From Hennigella sp045598825 (GTDB lineage: Bacteria; Bacillota_I; Bacilli_A; Mycoplasmatales; Mycoplasmoidaceae): a stretch of DNA of 64,000 nt. Of this stretch, positions 9,436-18,853 are shown piece after piece (the stretch's first letter is position 1; every line of letters starts with the position of its first letter). Location of the stretch: positions 29,933-93,932 of the forward strand of contig JAZRUX010000017.1 in NCBI GenBank assembly GCA_045598825.1. The letters run 5' to 3'. Under the pieces are notes generated by a model. That model saw only the letters and a program-made list of their open reading frames with translations, was not told the origin of the DNA and made no database searches. The position numbers were made by a program, and so were the translations under genes.

Positions 9436-10090
9436 ATAAATTTATGTAATCAATTAAAGTATAAGCATTTTTTAATTTATAGTCACCACATTTAGTTCTT
9501 ACTAAAGTAGTAATATGCGCAACTGTTCCTAATTTTGCGGCTAAATCTTCTGCAAACGATCTTACATAAAATCCTTTAGTAACATTGATGGTAATTTTCA
9601 ATTCTTGTTTGTTGGGATTAAAATCATTGATTTTAAAACCGTTGATTTTAACTAGCCGTGGTTGTAATTCTAAAGGATTACCTTCACGGGCATATTCATA
9701 TGCCTTTTTGCCATTAACTTTTACTGCTGAATATGGATGTGGTCGTTGTAAATAGTCTTGATCTACAAAGCTCGCTAAAGCTTGTTTAACTTGCTTTTCA
9801 TTTAATTTTGTTTTTTGTTTATCAATAATTGTTCCAGTTTTATCACCCGTATCGGTGCGAATACCAAACTTGATAGTTGTTTGATATTGTTTATCTTGTA
9901 AAGTTAAATCACCTAAAAGGCGAGTGCCTTCATCATAGCCTATTATTAATAATCCAGTTGCCATTGGGTCTAATGTTCCTGCATGGCCAACTTTCTTATA
10001 ACCACAAGCACCTCTAATTTTGGCAACAACATCGTTGCTAGTTCATCCTTGTGGTTTATCAATCAATATAAGTTTATCAGATGTAAACAT
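9419..10090 (-). CDS. truB: tRNA pseudouridine synthase B
   Basis: 223 residues; makes pseudouridine 55 in the tRNA T loop. The catalytic Asp is in GHAGTLDPMATGLL (about residue 41). Other matches are RPHPYSAVKVNGKKAYEYAR and GFYVRSFAEDL. It is shorter than E. coli TruB because the C-terminal PUA-like domain is missing, as in other Gram-positive-type enzymes. The start ATG 10088-10090 precedes MFTSDKLILIDKP and requires TGA as Trp. Divergent from the TtcA-like gene with 24 bases between starts. Confidence 0.95.
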
Positions 10091-10092
10091 AA

Positions 10093-10098
10093 TATAAT
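10093..10098 (+). promoter_or_regulatory. -10 box for the TtcA-like gene
   Basis: TATAAT, with ATG 17 bases after it and no Shine-Dalgarno. The 24-base gap also has to hold the truB promoter, so the two promoters overlap. Confidence 0.5.
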
Positions 10099-10114
10099 TT
10101 TATCATATAAAATT

Positions 10115-10894
10115 ATGAGAATTGTAATAGGTAACATTATTAGAGCAAATAGTATTTTTCATCTCATTAAGAAAAATGATAAGATTGCTGTAGGCGTGTC
10201 TGGTGGAAAAGATTCACTAGTTCTATTTAAAACACTAGATATTTTTTGCAAAAAAATTAATCAAGAAAAGAAGTGAAATCTTAAAGTTAAAGGATTTCAC
10301 ATTGCTTTAGGATTCAAAAAAGTTAAGTATGATAAACTTTTAAAATTTGCCAAAGCAAATAAATTAGATTTACAAATCATTGACTCTAATATTTCAGAAA
10401 TTCTTCTAGCAAAAAGGGGGAACAATAAAATTCAATGTTCTCTTTGTGCTAAGATGAAAAAGGCAATTTTAGTCAAAGCAATGAAGTCCCAAGGTTTTAA
10501 TAAACTAGCTTTGGGCCATCATGCTGATGATGCAATCGAAACATTTTTTATGAACATGTTAAATGAATCTCGTTTGGCAACATTACATCCTATTAGTTAT
10601 TTGGATCGAAATAAAGTTTGATTGATTCGTCCATTAATTTTGTGTCGTGAACATGAAATTGAAAAGGTTGCAAAAAAATATAAATTACCTATTATTAATA
10701 ATTTGTGTCCTAATGAAAAAATTACTCAACGTTCATTTATTAAAGGTTTTATAAATGAAAATTTCTACAATTCAAAAAAATGACCAAATGCCTATGTTAA
10801 CATCTTTAGAAGCTTTTTAAACAAAGAAGGTTCATATTTTTGATTTGATGAAGGTTTTGACAAAAAACATATCAAAAACCATAACAAGATATAG
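10115..10894 (+). CDS. TtcA-like tRNA thiolation enzyme (PP-loop ATPase)
   Basis: 259 residues. The PP-loop SGGKDSL lies near residue 30. Downstream come CSLCAKMKK, ALGHHADDAIETFFMNM and RPLILCREHEIEK, which follow E. coli TtcA closely; TtcA uses a [4Fe-4S] cluster and ATP to make 2-thiocytidine 32 in tRNA. The third cluster Cys is probably the one in NNLCPNEK; the PCNLCG of E. coli is reduced here. TilS is less likely because of the CxxC. ATG 10115 is chosen, with no ribosome binding site visible. The target nucleotide is inferred, not shown. Confidence 0.8.
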
Positions 10895-10924
10895 GTTTTT
10901 TGATATTCAAACATAAAATGCATT

Positions 10925-10930
10925 TATAAT
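10925..10930 (+). promoter_or_regulatory. -10 box for the HPr-like gene
   Basis: TATAAT 17 bases before the ATG of the HPr-like gene, within the 53-base gap after the TtcA-like gene. Confidence 0.5.
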
Positions 10931-10947
10931 TAGAAGTATATTTGGTT

Positions 10948-11214
10948 ATGAAAAGTATACAAGTTAAAATTACAGACCCATCATTCCTACACAGAAAAAT
11001 GGCTGCCAAATTACAACAAATCGCAGGAAAATATACTTGCGATATTGATGTTATTGTTGGAACCAACAAAGCAAATGCAAAGTCATTAATCAATCTTATG
11101 ACTATCTACACAAAAGTTAAATTGCCAGGTAAGATTGAAGTTCGTGCTTCTTGTTGAAATGATGAAGACAAGGCAATACAAGAAATCGCTGAATTCTTTG
11201 GAGTAAAAGCATAA
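10948..11214 (+). CDS. HPr-like phosphocarrier protein with altered active site
   Basis: 88 residues, the length of HPr, the PTS phosphocarrier. The fold pattern is clear: an N-terminal strand (KSIQVKITDP), active-site region, then NAKSLINLMTI, which contains the equivalent of the regulatory Ser46, and a C-terminal helix. The active-site loop, normally HARP, reads HRKM in FLHRKMAAKL: the phosphorylated His is kept, but the helix-capping Arg and the Pro are replaced. It may be a divergent HPr or a regulatory paralogue such as a Crh-like protein that kept the His. One TGA Trp codon near the C-terminus. Followed by a strong terminator. Confidence 0.8.
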
Positions 11215-11217
11215 ATG

Positions 11218-11241
11218 AAAAAGCCCAATGGGCTTTTTTCT
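11218..11241 (+). terminator. Terminator after the HPr-like gene
   Basis: Stem AAAAAGCCC/GGGCTTTTT with a 3-base AAT loop and a T tract. It also lies at the 3' end of the convergent PHP gene. Confidence 0.85.
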
Positions 11242-11242
11242 T

Positions 11243-12049
11243 TTATTTTTTTAATAAATTCAATTTAATATCTTTTATCAGATTATTTTTTAGACCATAA
11301 CTTATAGCTAGTTTTTGTGCCTTATCTAACCACTCAACAGTTAGTGGGTGCATATTATGCGCATCAGATTCAATCAAAACTTTAATATTTGTTTTAGCAA
11401 CAAGTTTTCAAAAGTGTTTACATGGATAGTGTCATTCACTTTTGTTTTCAAAAGCTGTAAAGTTAACATTGAAACCTAACGGTAATCTATATTTAATTGC
11501 TCATTTAATAATGTTATTAGCAACAGCTTTGGCTGTCTTATCTCATTTTTGGTATGAGTTTAAATAAATATCAGGATGAGCAACTCATGACATTAAACCA
11601 GAAGACATAGCCGCTTTGTTGTTATCATTAAATTCTTTTAGTTGACTTGCTTTTCTTGTTACATTCATTACTAATGGTAAGGGAAGTTGCATTTTAAATA
11701 AATCGCCGTAAAAGTGATTACCAAAAACTAAAAACTCACAATATTTATCTTTAGCTAATTTTTGAATATATCATTGATTAGGTTTGTTATATTCCACTTC
11801 ATATCCAAAGTAAATTTTTAATTTATTTTTATATTTCTTATTTAATAGATCGATATCATGACGCAGTTGCTCAATTTCCTTATAATTAGCACGTCGTTCT
11901 TGATATGGACATTTAATTGTAATTGGTGCATGTTCAGTAAAATACAATTTCTTATATCCATGTTTCAACGCATAAGCTACAATCTCATCTAAATGATTTG
12001 ATGAGTGTTTACATATATATGTATGGATATGGAAAATATTTTTTTGCAT
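11243..12049 (-). CDS. PHP-domain phosphatase (histidinol-phosphatase-like)
   Basis: 268 residues with the PHP metal-binding plan: FHIHTYICKHS at the N-terminus (HxH), YFTEHAP, a Glu in FGYEVEY, a His in VFGNHFYGD and LIESDAH near the C-terminus. The family resembles HisK-type histidinol phosphatases, but mollicutes make no histidine, so the real substrate is probably another phosphomonoester. Several TGA Trp codons. It is the last gene of the minus-strand run after a ferredoxin terminator and has an AT-rich start region of its own. Confidence 0.85.
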
Positions 12050-12070
12050 CTTACTAAAATTATAAAAAGA

Positions 12071-12092
12071 AAAAAGTGCCGAAGCACTTTTT
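12071..12092 (-). terminator. Terminator after the ferredoxin gene
   Basis: AAAAAGTGC/GCACTTTTT stem with CGAA loop, flanked by A and T tracts on both sides, so it can end transcripts in the minus direction. Confidence 0.8.
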
Positions 12093-12107
12093 ACTTATGT
12101 ATGCTTA

Positions 12108-12287
12108 TTATTTGTTTTCGATAGCTTGTACTGGACAAACTCCTGCACAAGCACCGCAACCAACGCATTTGCTTTGGTCAACGCCGGCTTTGCCATCAGA
12201 ACCGATAGCTACAGCACCTACTGGGCAAACGCCAGTGCAAGCACCACAACCTAAGCATTTTGATTTATTTACGACAGCTTTTGACAT
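12108..12287 (-). CDS. fdx: 2[4Fe-4S] bacterial-type ferredoxin
   Basis: 59 residues, typical of clostridial-type ferredoxin. Both cluster motifs are intact: CLGCGACTGVCP and CVGCGACAGVCP. It carries low-potential electrons, here most likely to or from HydABC encoded just upstream (70 bases). It starts at ATG 12285-12287 with an AAGGAGAA site upstream. Cys-rich, Gly-rich, with higher GC than its neighbours because of the Ala/Gly/Cys codons. Confidence 0.96.
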   Translation of the reverse strand: MSKAVVNKSKCLGCGACTGVCPVGAVAIGSDGKAGVDQSKCVGCGACAGVCPVQAIENK

Positions 12288-12357
12288 AAGTTATTAATTC
12301 TCCTTAATATGTATTAATTATATATGTAAATTGACAAAATAATAATTTTTTTTACTA

Positions 12358-14100
12358 TTAAATAAATTCTCTTTTTTTGTAGCTGCGATGTAGTAATTCA
12401 TGAGCTTTGTGAGAGTTTGGTTTTTCCAAAAAATCTTTATAAATTTTAATGATTGAAGGGTTTTTGTGACTCTTACGATATTCTTTTTTAGCATCATTTT
12501 TATAAAGTGCTTTTGAACGAAGTTTAATTACTTCTTCTCTTTCAACTTGATCATAGTCAACATATGGCATTCCACCACCGTTAACGCAACCACCTGGACA
12601 ACACATTATTTCAATAAAGTGATATTGTTTTTTGCCTGATTTAACTGATTCAAGCACTTGTCTTGCATTAAATAGACCGGAAGCAACACACACTTTAACT
12701 TCTTTTCCTTTAAGGTTTAAAGTGGCTTCCTTAATACCTTTAGTACCACGAACTTTCTTATATTCAATATCTTTTAGATCTTCACCCGTAACGACATCAG
12801 CAACAGTTCTTAACGCTGCTTCCATTACACCACCAGATGCTCCAAAGATTACACCAGCTCCAGTTGATTCACTAATTAAGTCATCAAATTTTCCATCTTT
12901 TAATTTAGGAAAATTAATTCCCATAACTCGGATCATTTTAGCTAATGATCTAACAGTTAATACTGCATCAGTATCACGCATTCCTTTTAGTGCATCGCAA
13001 CCATATTGAATTTCTGATTTTTTTGCTGTGCATGGCATGATATGAACAGTAAAAATCTTCTTTGGGTCAATTCCCATTTTTTGTGCTCAATATGTTTTTG
13101 TTACAGCACCTTGCATTTGCATTGGTGATTTAGCTGTAGATAAGTTTGGAATAAATTCTGGATAATAAGCAGTACAGTAGTTGATTCAACCTGGACTACA
13201 ACTTGTAATTAAAGGTAATTTACCACCATTATTTAATCGGTCAAGGAATTCATATCCTTCTTCCATAATCGTTAAATCGGCAGCAAAATCAACATCAAAG
13301 ACATATTTAAAACCTAGTCTTCTTAATGCTGTGATCATTTTACCTTCTACATCGGTTCCAATTGGCATGCCAAATTCTTCACCTAATCCAGCACGAACTG
13401 ATGGAGCTGGTGAACAAACAACAATATAATTTGGATCAGCTAATTTTTCAAATACTTCTTCATAACTTGGCTTTTCAGTTAATGCACCGGTTGGACAAAC
13501 CAATGTACATTGACCACAACCAACACAAGCAGTCTTATCCATCTTTTCATCAAAGGCACAACCAATATATGTGTTAAAACCTCGTTTGTTTGCATGAATA
13601 ACACCAACATCTTGTTGTTTATCACAAACTGCAATACATTTCTTACATAAAATACACTTGCTTGGATCGCGAATAATACAAGGGGATGTATTATCAGATT
13701 CATGAGATGATTTTTCACCATCATAAGTATGATCATCAATTAAATATGTTTCAGCATATTCTTTTAATTTACAAGCACGCGCTTTTGGACAATTAGAACA
13801 ATTTTTGTTGTGATTAGACATTAATAGTTCAAGGTTTTTTCTACGCGCTTGAATTACTTTTCAAGTATCGGTATATACTTCCATGCCTTCAGCAACAGGA
13901 TAAACACAAGCGGCAACCATACCTCTTGCTCCTTTAACTTCAACTAAACACATTCGGCAAGCACCAATACCATTAAGTCCTTTTAAATGACATAGGGTTG
14001 GAATTATGATTCCATTATCTCTAGCGGCATCAAGAATAGTTGAACCTTCTTCAACCTGAACCTTAACACCATCAATAGTTAAATTAATTAATTTCTTCAT
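12358..14100 (-). CDS. hydA: [FeFe] hydrogenase catalytic subunit HydA
   Basis: 580 residues, close to Clostridium pasteurianum CpI. Domains in order: [2Fe-2S] (Cys37, 48, 51, 65); His-Cys [4Fe-4S] (His97, Cys101, 104, 110); two [4Fe-4S] (Cys149/152/155/159 and 192/195/198/202); H-cluster domain with L1 TSCSPGW (298-304), L2 MPCTAKKSE (355-363), L3 MCCPGGCVNGGG (from 499); and a C-terminal small-subunit-like tail (KSHKNPSIIKIYKDFLEKPN). L1 has Ser where CpI has its second Cys, and L3 has an extra Cys where Ala is usual. Start ATG 14098-14100 follows AAAGGAGG. With hydB and hydC it forms the trimeric NAD-linked type, in which H2 production uses NADH, ferredoxin or both. Confidence 0.95.
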
Positions 14101-14110
14101 AGTTCCTCCT

Positions 14111-15991
14111 TTATTTTTTAGAAATTGCTTGGAAACGGCAGTTTCTTGCGCAAGCTCCACACTTAATACATTTGCTTTGGTCAATTGTAAATGGTTTTCC
14201 AATAGTTCCAGAGATTGCTTGAACTGGACAGTTCTTAGCACAACTTGAACATCCTTTGCATTTTTCTGGATCAATAAAGTAACCAGTTAATGCTTTACAT
14301 ACACCAGCAGGACATTGTCCTTTAGTGTGAGCAATATATTCATCTCTAAAATATCTTAGGGTTGAAAGAATTGGATTTGGAGAAGATTGTCCTAATCCAC
14401 AAGCAGAAGTTGCTTTAATATGAGTCGATAATTCTTCTAATTTAGTAATGTCAGCCTCAGTCGCTTTACCATTTGTAAATTTATTTAACAATTCTAATAA
14501 TCGTTTGTTACCAATACGACATGGTACACATTTACCACAAGATTCTTCAACACAAAATTCCATATAGAATTTACAGATGTCAACCATACAGTTATCTTCA
14601 TCCATAACAATTAAACCACCAGATCCCATCATTGACCCAATTGCCATTAAGTTTTCATAATCAATTGGAGTGTCTAGTAGTTTAGACGGAATACATCCAC
14701 CAGATGGTCCTCCTGTTTGTGCAGCCTTAAACTGTTTACCTTTAGGTATACCACCACAGATATCAAATACGATTTGTCTAAGTGTTGTTCCCATTGGTAC
14801 TTCAATAAGTCCAGTGTTGTTGATTTTTCCGCCAACAGCAAACACTTTAGTACCTTTAGATTTTTCAGTACCAATCTTATTGAATCATGATGCACCATTT
14901 AAAATAATTCTTGTAATGTTAGCATATGTTTCAACGTTATTTAATAATGTTGGTTTACCAAATAATCCTTTCACAGCTGGGAATGGAGGTCTTGGTCTTG
15001 GTTCACCACGATTACCTTCAACTGAAGTCATTAATGCGGTTTCCTCACCACAAACAAAGGCACCAGATCCTAAACGCAAAGATAGTTTAAAATTAAAGTT
15101 TGTTCCAAGAATATTTCTACCTAATAATCCATATTTCTTTGCTTGAGCAATTGCTGTTTCAAGTCGTTGTACAGCAATTGGATATTCAGCACGAACATAG
15201 ATGAAGCCTTCATCAGCTCCTATAGTGTATGCAGCAATAGCCATTGCTTCAATAACAGAATGTGGGTCAGCTTCAAGGATTGAACGATCCATGAATGCAC
15301 CTGGGTCGCCTTCATCAGCATTACAACAAACATATTTCTTCTTGTTTACTGATTTTTTTGTTAATGATCATTTTAATCCTGTTGGGAAACCACCACCACC
15401 ACGACCACGTAGTTGTGCATCAGTAATTACCTTAATTACATCATCTGGTTTCATTTCGGTTAATACTTTGTGTAATGCAAAATATCCATCACAAGCAATG
15501 TATTCATCGATATTTTCTGGATCAATGATACCTGTATTCTTTAATGCAATCTTTACTTGGTGTTCATAAAAATGTGTTTTATTTAAAGGAATAACATTAT
15601 TATTTTCATCTAGTTGACTTGGTCAAATGAAGTCTTTTACTGGTTGACCACCAATAATATGTTCTTCCAATATTCTTTGTGCACTATCACGGTTTACTTT
15701 ACGGTAGAAAATACCTTCTGGGTAAACTAAGACTACTGGTCCTTGAGCGCAAAGACCATGGCATCCTGTTTGTGATACTTCAACTTTATTTTCTAATTTA
15801 TGAAGTTTGATTGCATTCTGAAAATATTTAATAACTTCGCTAGATTTATTACTTAAACAACCAGTTGAAGCACAAACTAAAATTTGTTTTCTGCCTGATT
15901 GTTCTGCTTTAGATAAACTTAAACGACGGTCATTAATTCTTTTCGCTAACTTTTCTTTTATAGCTTTTAATTGAGTTATTGTAATGGCCAT
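14111..15991 (-). CDS. hydB: Hydrogenase diaphorase subunit HydB (NuoF-like)
   Basis: 626 residues. An N-terminal thioredoxin-like [2Fe-2S] domain (Cys40, 45, 77, 81) is followed by the FMN/NAD(H) domain with RGRGGGGFPTG (195-205) and SGAFVCGEETALM, the N3-type cluster motif SCGKCVPCRIG, and a C-terminal ferredoxin domain with CKGCSSCAKNCP and CIKCGACARNC. This is the architecture of HydB in electron-bifurcating hydrogenases, where the flavin subunit handles NAD(H). The gene starts 2 bases after hydC ends and stops 10 bases before hydA. Confidence 0.95.
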
Positions 15992-15993
15992 AA

Positions 15994-16470
15994 TTATTTG
16001 TTAGCTCCTTTCTTGTCTTCTTCAATCACTTTATCAATGATTGTTTGGCAATCATTTGGAGAAATTGAATAAACCTTGTCATTAATCATAATAACTGGTG
16101 CTAAACCACAGCAACCAACACATCTTGCGCTAGTTAATGTGAACATGCCATCAGCAGTTGTTTCACCTAGTTTAATTCCAAGTATTTGTTCAAATTTATC
16201 TAAAATCTGTGCACTACCTTTAACATAACATGCTGTTCCTAAACATACGCTAATAACATATTTTCCTTTTTTAACAAAAGAAAATTGTGCGTAGAAACTA
16301 GCAATTGAATATATTTCACTTGTAGTTGTGTCAAATTCATCAGCAACTATTCTCATTACTTCTTGAGAAAGGTAACCAAACTCTGTTTGTGCTACTTGTA
16401 GACACATTAATTTGGTTCCATTCTTAGCATGAAGTTGCTTTACCTTACTTGAAAATTCTTCAATAGTCAT
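15994..16470 (-). CDS. hydC: Hydrogenase subunit HydC (NuoE-like)
   Basis: 158 residues with the thioredoxin-like [2Fe-2S] fold of NuoE. The four ligands fit Cys76 and Cys81 (CLGTAC) and Cys117 and Cys121 (CVGCC). First gene of hydCBA, with an AGGAGG site (plus-strand CCTCCT 16477-16482). The -10 box at 16512-16517 and a 26-bp palindrome lie directly upstream, so the operon is probably controlled by a dedicated repressor or redox regulator. Confidence 0.95.
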   Translation of the reverse strand: MTIEEFSSKVKQLHAKNGTKLMCLQVAQTEFGYLSQEVMRIVADEFDTTTSEIYSIASFYAQFSFVKKGKYVISVCLGTACYVKGSAQILDKFEQILGIKLGETTADGMFTLTSARCVGCCGLAPVIMINDKVYSISPNDCQTIIDKVIEEDKKGANK

Positions 16471-16487
16471 AGTTATCCTCCTACTAT

Positions 16488-16517
16488 ATTATTAAAGATA
16501 TATCTTTAATAATTATA
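16488..16517 (-). promoter_or_regulatory. hydCBA promoter with 26-bp perfect palindrome (operator candidate)
   Basis: The minus-strand -10 box TATAAT occupies 16512-16517. A perfect 26-bp palindrome at 16488-16513, with half-site ATTATTAAAGATA, starts in the -10 box and covers the expected transcription start up to the ribosome binding site at 16477-16482. That is the standard place for a repressor operator. There is no T tract after it, so it is not a terminator. It does not match the Rex consensus by eye. Confidence 0.65.
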
Positions 16518-16547
16518 GTTAATATCATATAAAAAAAATATTTTATA

Positions 16548-16553
16548 TATAAT
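16548..16553 (+). promoter_or_regulatory. -10 box for def (leaderless)
   Basis: TATAAT ends 7 bases before the def ATG. With a start site 6-7 bases after the box, the mRNA would begin at the ATG. Confidence 0.6.
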
Positions 16554-16560
16554 AACATTA

Positions 16561-17136
16561 ATGTTGAAATTACAAGATCTTAAACCATCTTCTGATTGAA
16601 TATTAGAGGATAGCAATGACTTTTTATCTAAACACTGTAAGGATGTTACATTTCCTTTAGATAAAACTGATTCATTATTAGTTAACAAAATGGTTAACTA
16701 TATTGATGCTTGTTACCAAAACAGAGATGAGGAATTTGATATTCGTAATGGAATTGCTGTTGCTGCACCACAAGTTGGATGTGATAAAAAAATAATTTAT
16801 GTTCACTTTGATGATGAAAACGGCAAAGAGCAACGTTATCTATTAGCTAATCCTGAAATTGTAGCAACAAGTGTTGCTTGTTGTTACCTGAAACAAGGTG
16901 AAGGCTGTTTATCAGTTCTAAAAGATCGTGCTGGACATGTTAAAAGATTTAACAAAATAAGAGTTAAAGCTTTAGACATGCTTAATGATAATAAACCAAT
17001 CACAATTAATGCTGAGGGTTTATTCTCCGTTTGTTTGCAACATGAGATTGATCATTTGTCAGGCGTTTTGTACTATCAAAAAATTGATAAGAAAAATAAA
17101 TGACTTGATAAAGATAAATCTTTAATAGTTTATTAA
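16561..17136 (+). CDS. def: Peptide deformylase
   Basis: 191 residues. Removes formyl from the N-terminal Met of new proteins. The three motifs are present: GIAVAAPQVG, EGCLSV and QHEIDHL (metal-binding His-Glu-His). The first ATG (16561) gives MLKLQDLKPSSDWIL. No Shine-Dalgarno; probably leaderless. Divergent from hydCBA. The stop codon overlaps by one base a spurious ATG of the RNase J frame; the real RNase J start is 11 bases on. Confidence 0.95.
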
Positions 17137-17147
17137 TGGGAGGCAAT

Positions 17148-18842
17148 ATGCCAGACTTAAATAAAAAACCAACAACTATATTTGCTTTAGGTGGAATTGA
17201 AGAAATCGGTAAGAATATGTACATCGTTGAATATGATGATGAGCTATTTGTTATCGATTGTGGCAACAAATTTAGTGATGAAAATGAACTACCGGGTGTA
17301 ACATCAGTTATTTGTCCTTTTGATTATTTAATTCAAAACCAAAATAAGATCAAAGGTTTAATTATCACTCACGCTCATGAAGACCACATTGGTGGCGTTC
17401 CATTCCTTTTAAAGACAGTTAAAATTCCTGTTATCTATGGAAGTTTATTAGTTCAAAACATTTTAAAACGTAAAATGAAAGAGCATCCTGATGCAAAAAT
17501 TGAAAAATTTGTTGAATTAAAAGATGATCTAAAAATTGAAACAAAACATTTCAAGGTAGATTTCTTCCGTGTATGTCACTCTATCCCATTGTGTTTTGGT
17601 GTTTGTTTACAAACACCAAATGGTAATGTAGTTACGTGTGGTGACTTTAGATTTGACTTTACAAATAAAATGGAACAAACAGATATTCATAAAATTTGTG
17701 AAGTTGCTCGACGTGGTGTTGATTTAATGCTTTGCGAAACTACAAATGCAGAAGCACAAGGATTTTCAACTTCTGAAAAATATGTATTAGATGAAATTCG
17801 TCGTCAAATTACCAAAGCTCCTGGTCGTGTATTTATTACAACCTTTGCAAGTAACTTACGTCGTATTCAAAATATTATTGAAATTGCTATTAATTTAAAT
17901 AAACGTATCTGTATTATTGGTAAAACAATGGATGACAATATCCGTACTTCTATCAATACTGGTTTATTGAAAACATTTAAAACTGATTTTGTTGAACCGT
18001 GTGATATTAAAAATACACCTGATAATGAATTGGTTGTTATTCTAACTGGATCACAAGGCGAACCAACTGCCGCATTAAGTATGATGACAGCAGGTAAGTA
18101 TCCACATGTCATTTTAAAACCTAGTGACACTATCTTATTTAGTTCGAACCCTATTCCAGGAAACTTTGCTTCTGTAGAAGAATTAGTAAATAAGCTATAC
18201 AAATGTAGTGTACGGGTTGTACAAAACTCATCAACATGTAAATTACACGCTTCTGGTCATGCAACGCAAACTGAACTTGAATTAATGATTAAATTAGTTG
18301 CACCAAAATATATCATTCCAATCCATGGTGAATATAAGATGCTATCAGCAATGGAACAAAATGTTGAATTCCTAGGTATTGAACCGGATCGATATGTTCA
18401 AATATCTAATGGACAAAAAGTTAAATTAATTGATCATGAACTAAAAGTTACAGATGAATTTGTTGATACTAAAGAAGTTTATGTTGATGGCAAGAAAATT
18501 AATGAGGATAACTCTAAAGTGTTAGGTGCAAGAAGAATTTTAGGAACTGATGGTGTCTTTAATGCGACAATCGTTATTGATCGTAAAGCTAAGAAAATTA
18601 TTGGTTTACCAATTCTAATCACTCGTGGTTGCTTCTATGCTAACGCAAGCATGGGGCTAATTAAAAAGATTTGCTATTCAATTAAAGAAAACATTGAAAA
18701 GGAAATGAATGAATCTCATCAACTAATCACTAACCAAACAATTAGGAAGATTGCAGAAAATACAATTACCTTCTTTATCTGAAAGAACAAAAATAAACGT
18801 CCTTTAGTTAAAGCTACAGTGTTCGATGAAAAAATAGGCTAA
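17148..18842 (+). CDS. rnj: Ribonuclease J
   Basis: 564 residues, beta-CASP metallo-beta-lactamase nuclease that does 5' exo- and endonucleolytic mRNA decay and rRNA maturation. The zinc motif is ITHAHEDHIGG (His75, His77, Asp79, His80). Later: GDFRFDFT, LTGSQGEPTAAL, SGHATQTEL and PIHGEYKML. I chose ATG 17148 (MPDLNKK) because GGGAGG at 17138-17143 is placed as its ribosome binding site; an in-frame ATG at 17136 would swallow that site. It reads through one TGA near the C-terminus. Confidence 0.94.
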
Positions 18843-18853
18843 CACCTATTTTT
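18830..18853. terminator. Bidirectional terminator between RNase J and the PL8 lyase
   Basis: AAAAATAGG/CCTATTTTT stem with a 6-base loop. It overlaps the RNase J stop and serves the convergent lyase gene as well. Confidence 0.75.

Noticed and set aside
12076..12297. Plus-strand ORF with AQAPQP repeats
   Set aside because: It is the complement of the two CxxCGAC repeats of ferredoxin; the repeat comes from the duplicated cluster motif.
13362..13577. Plus-strand ORF opposite hydA
   Set aside because: Antisense to conserved HydA Fe-S and H-cluster coding; low-complexity product with no ribosome binding site.
14670..15569. Two plus-strand ORFs of 122-158 codons opposite hydB
   Set aside because: Antisense shadows rich in Pro and Ser, as expected from the complementary strand of a Gly-rich NuoF-like gene.
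17136..17147. ATG at 17136 as start of RNase J
   Set aside because: It would put the GGGAGG ribosome binding site inside the coding sequence; ATG 17148 is placed correctly behind it.
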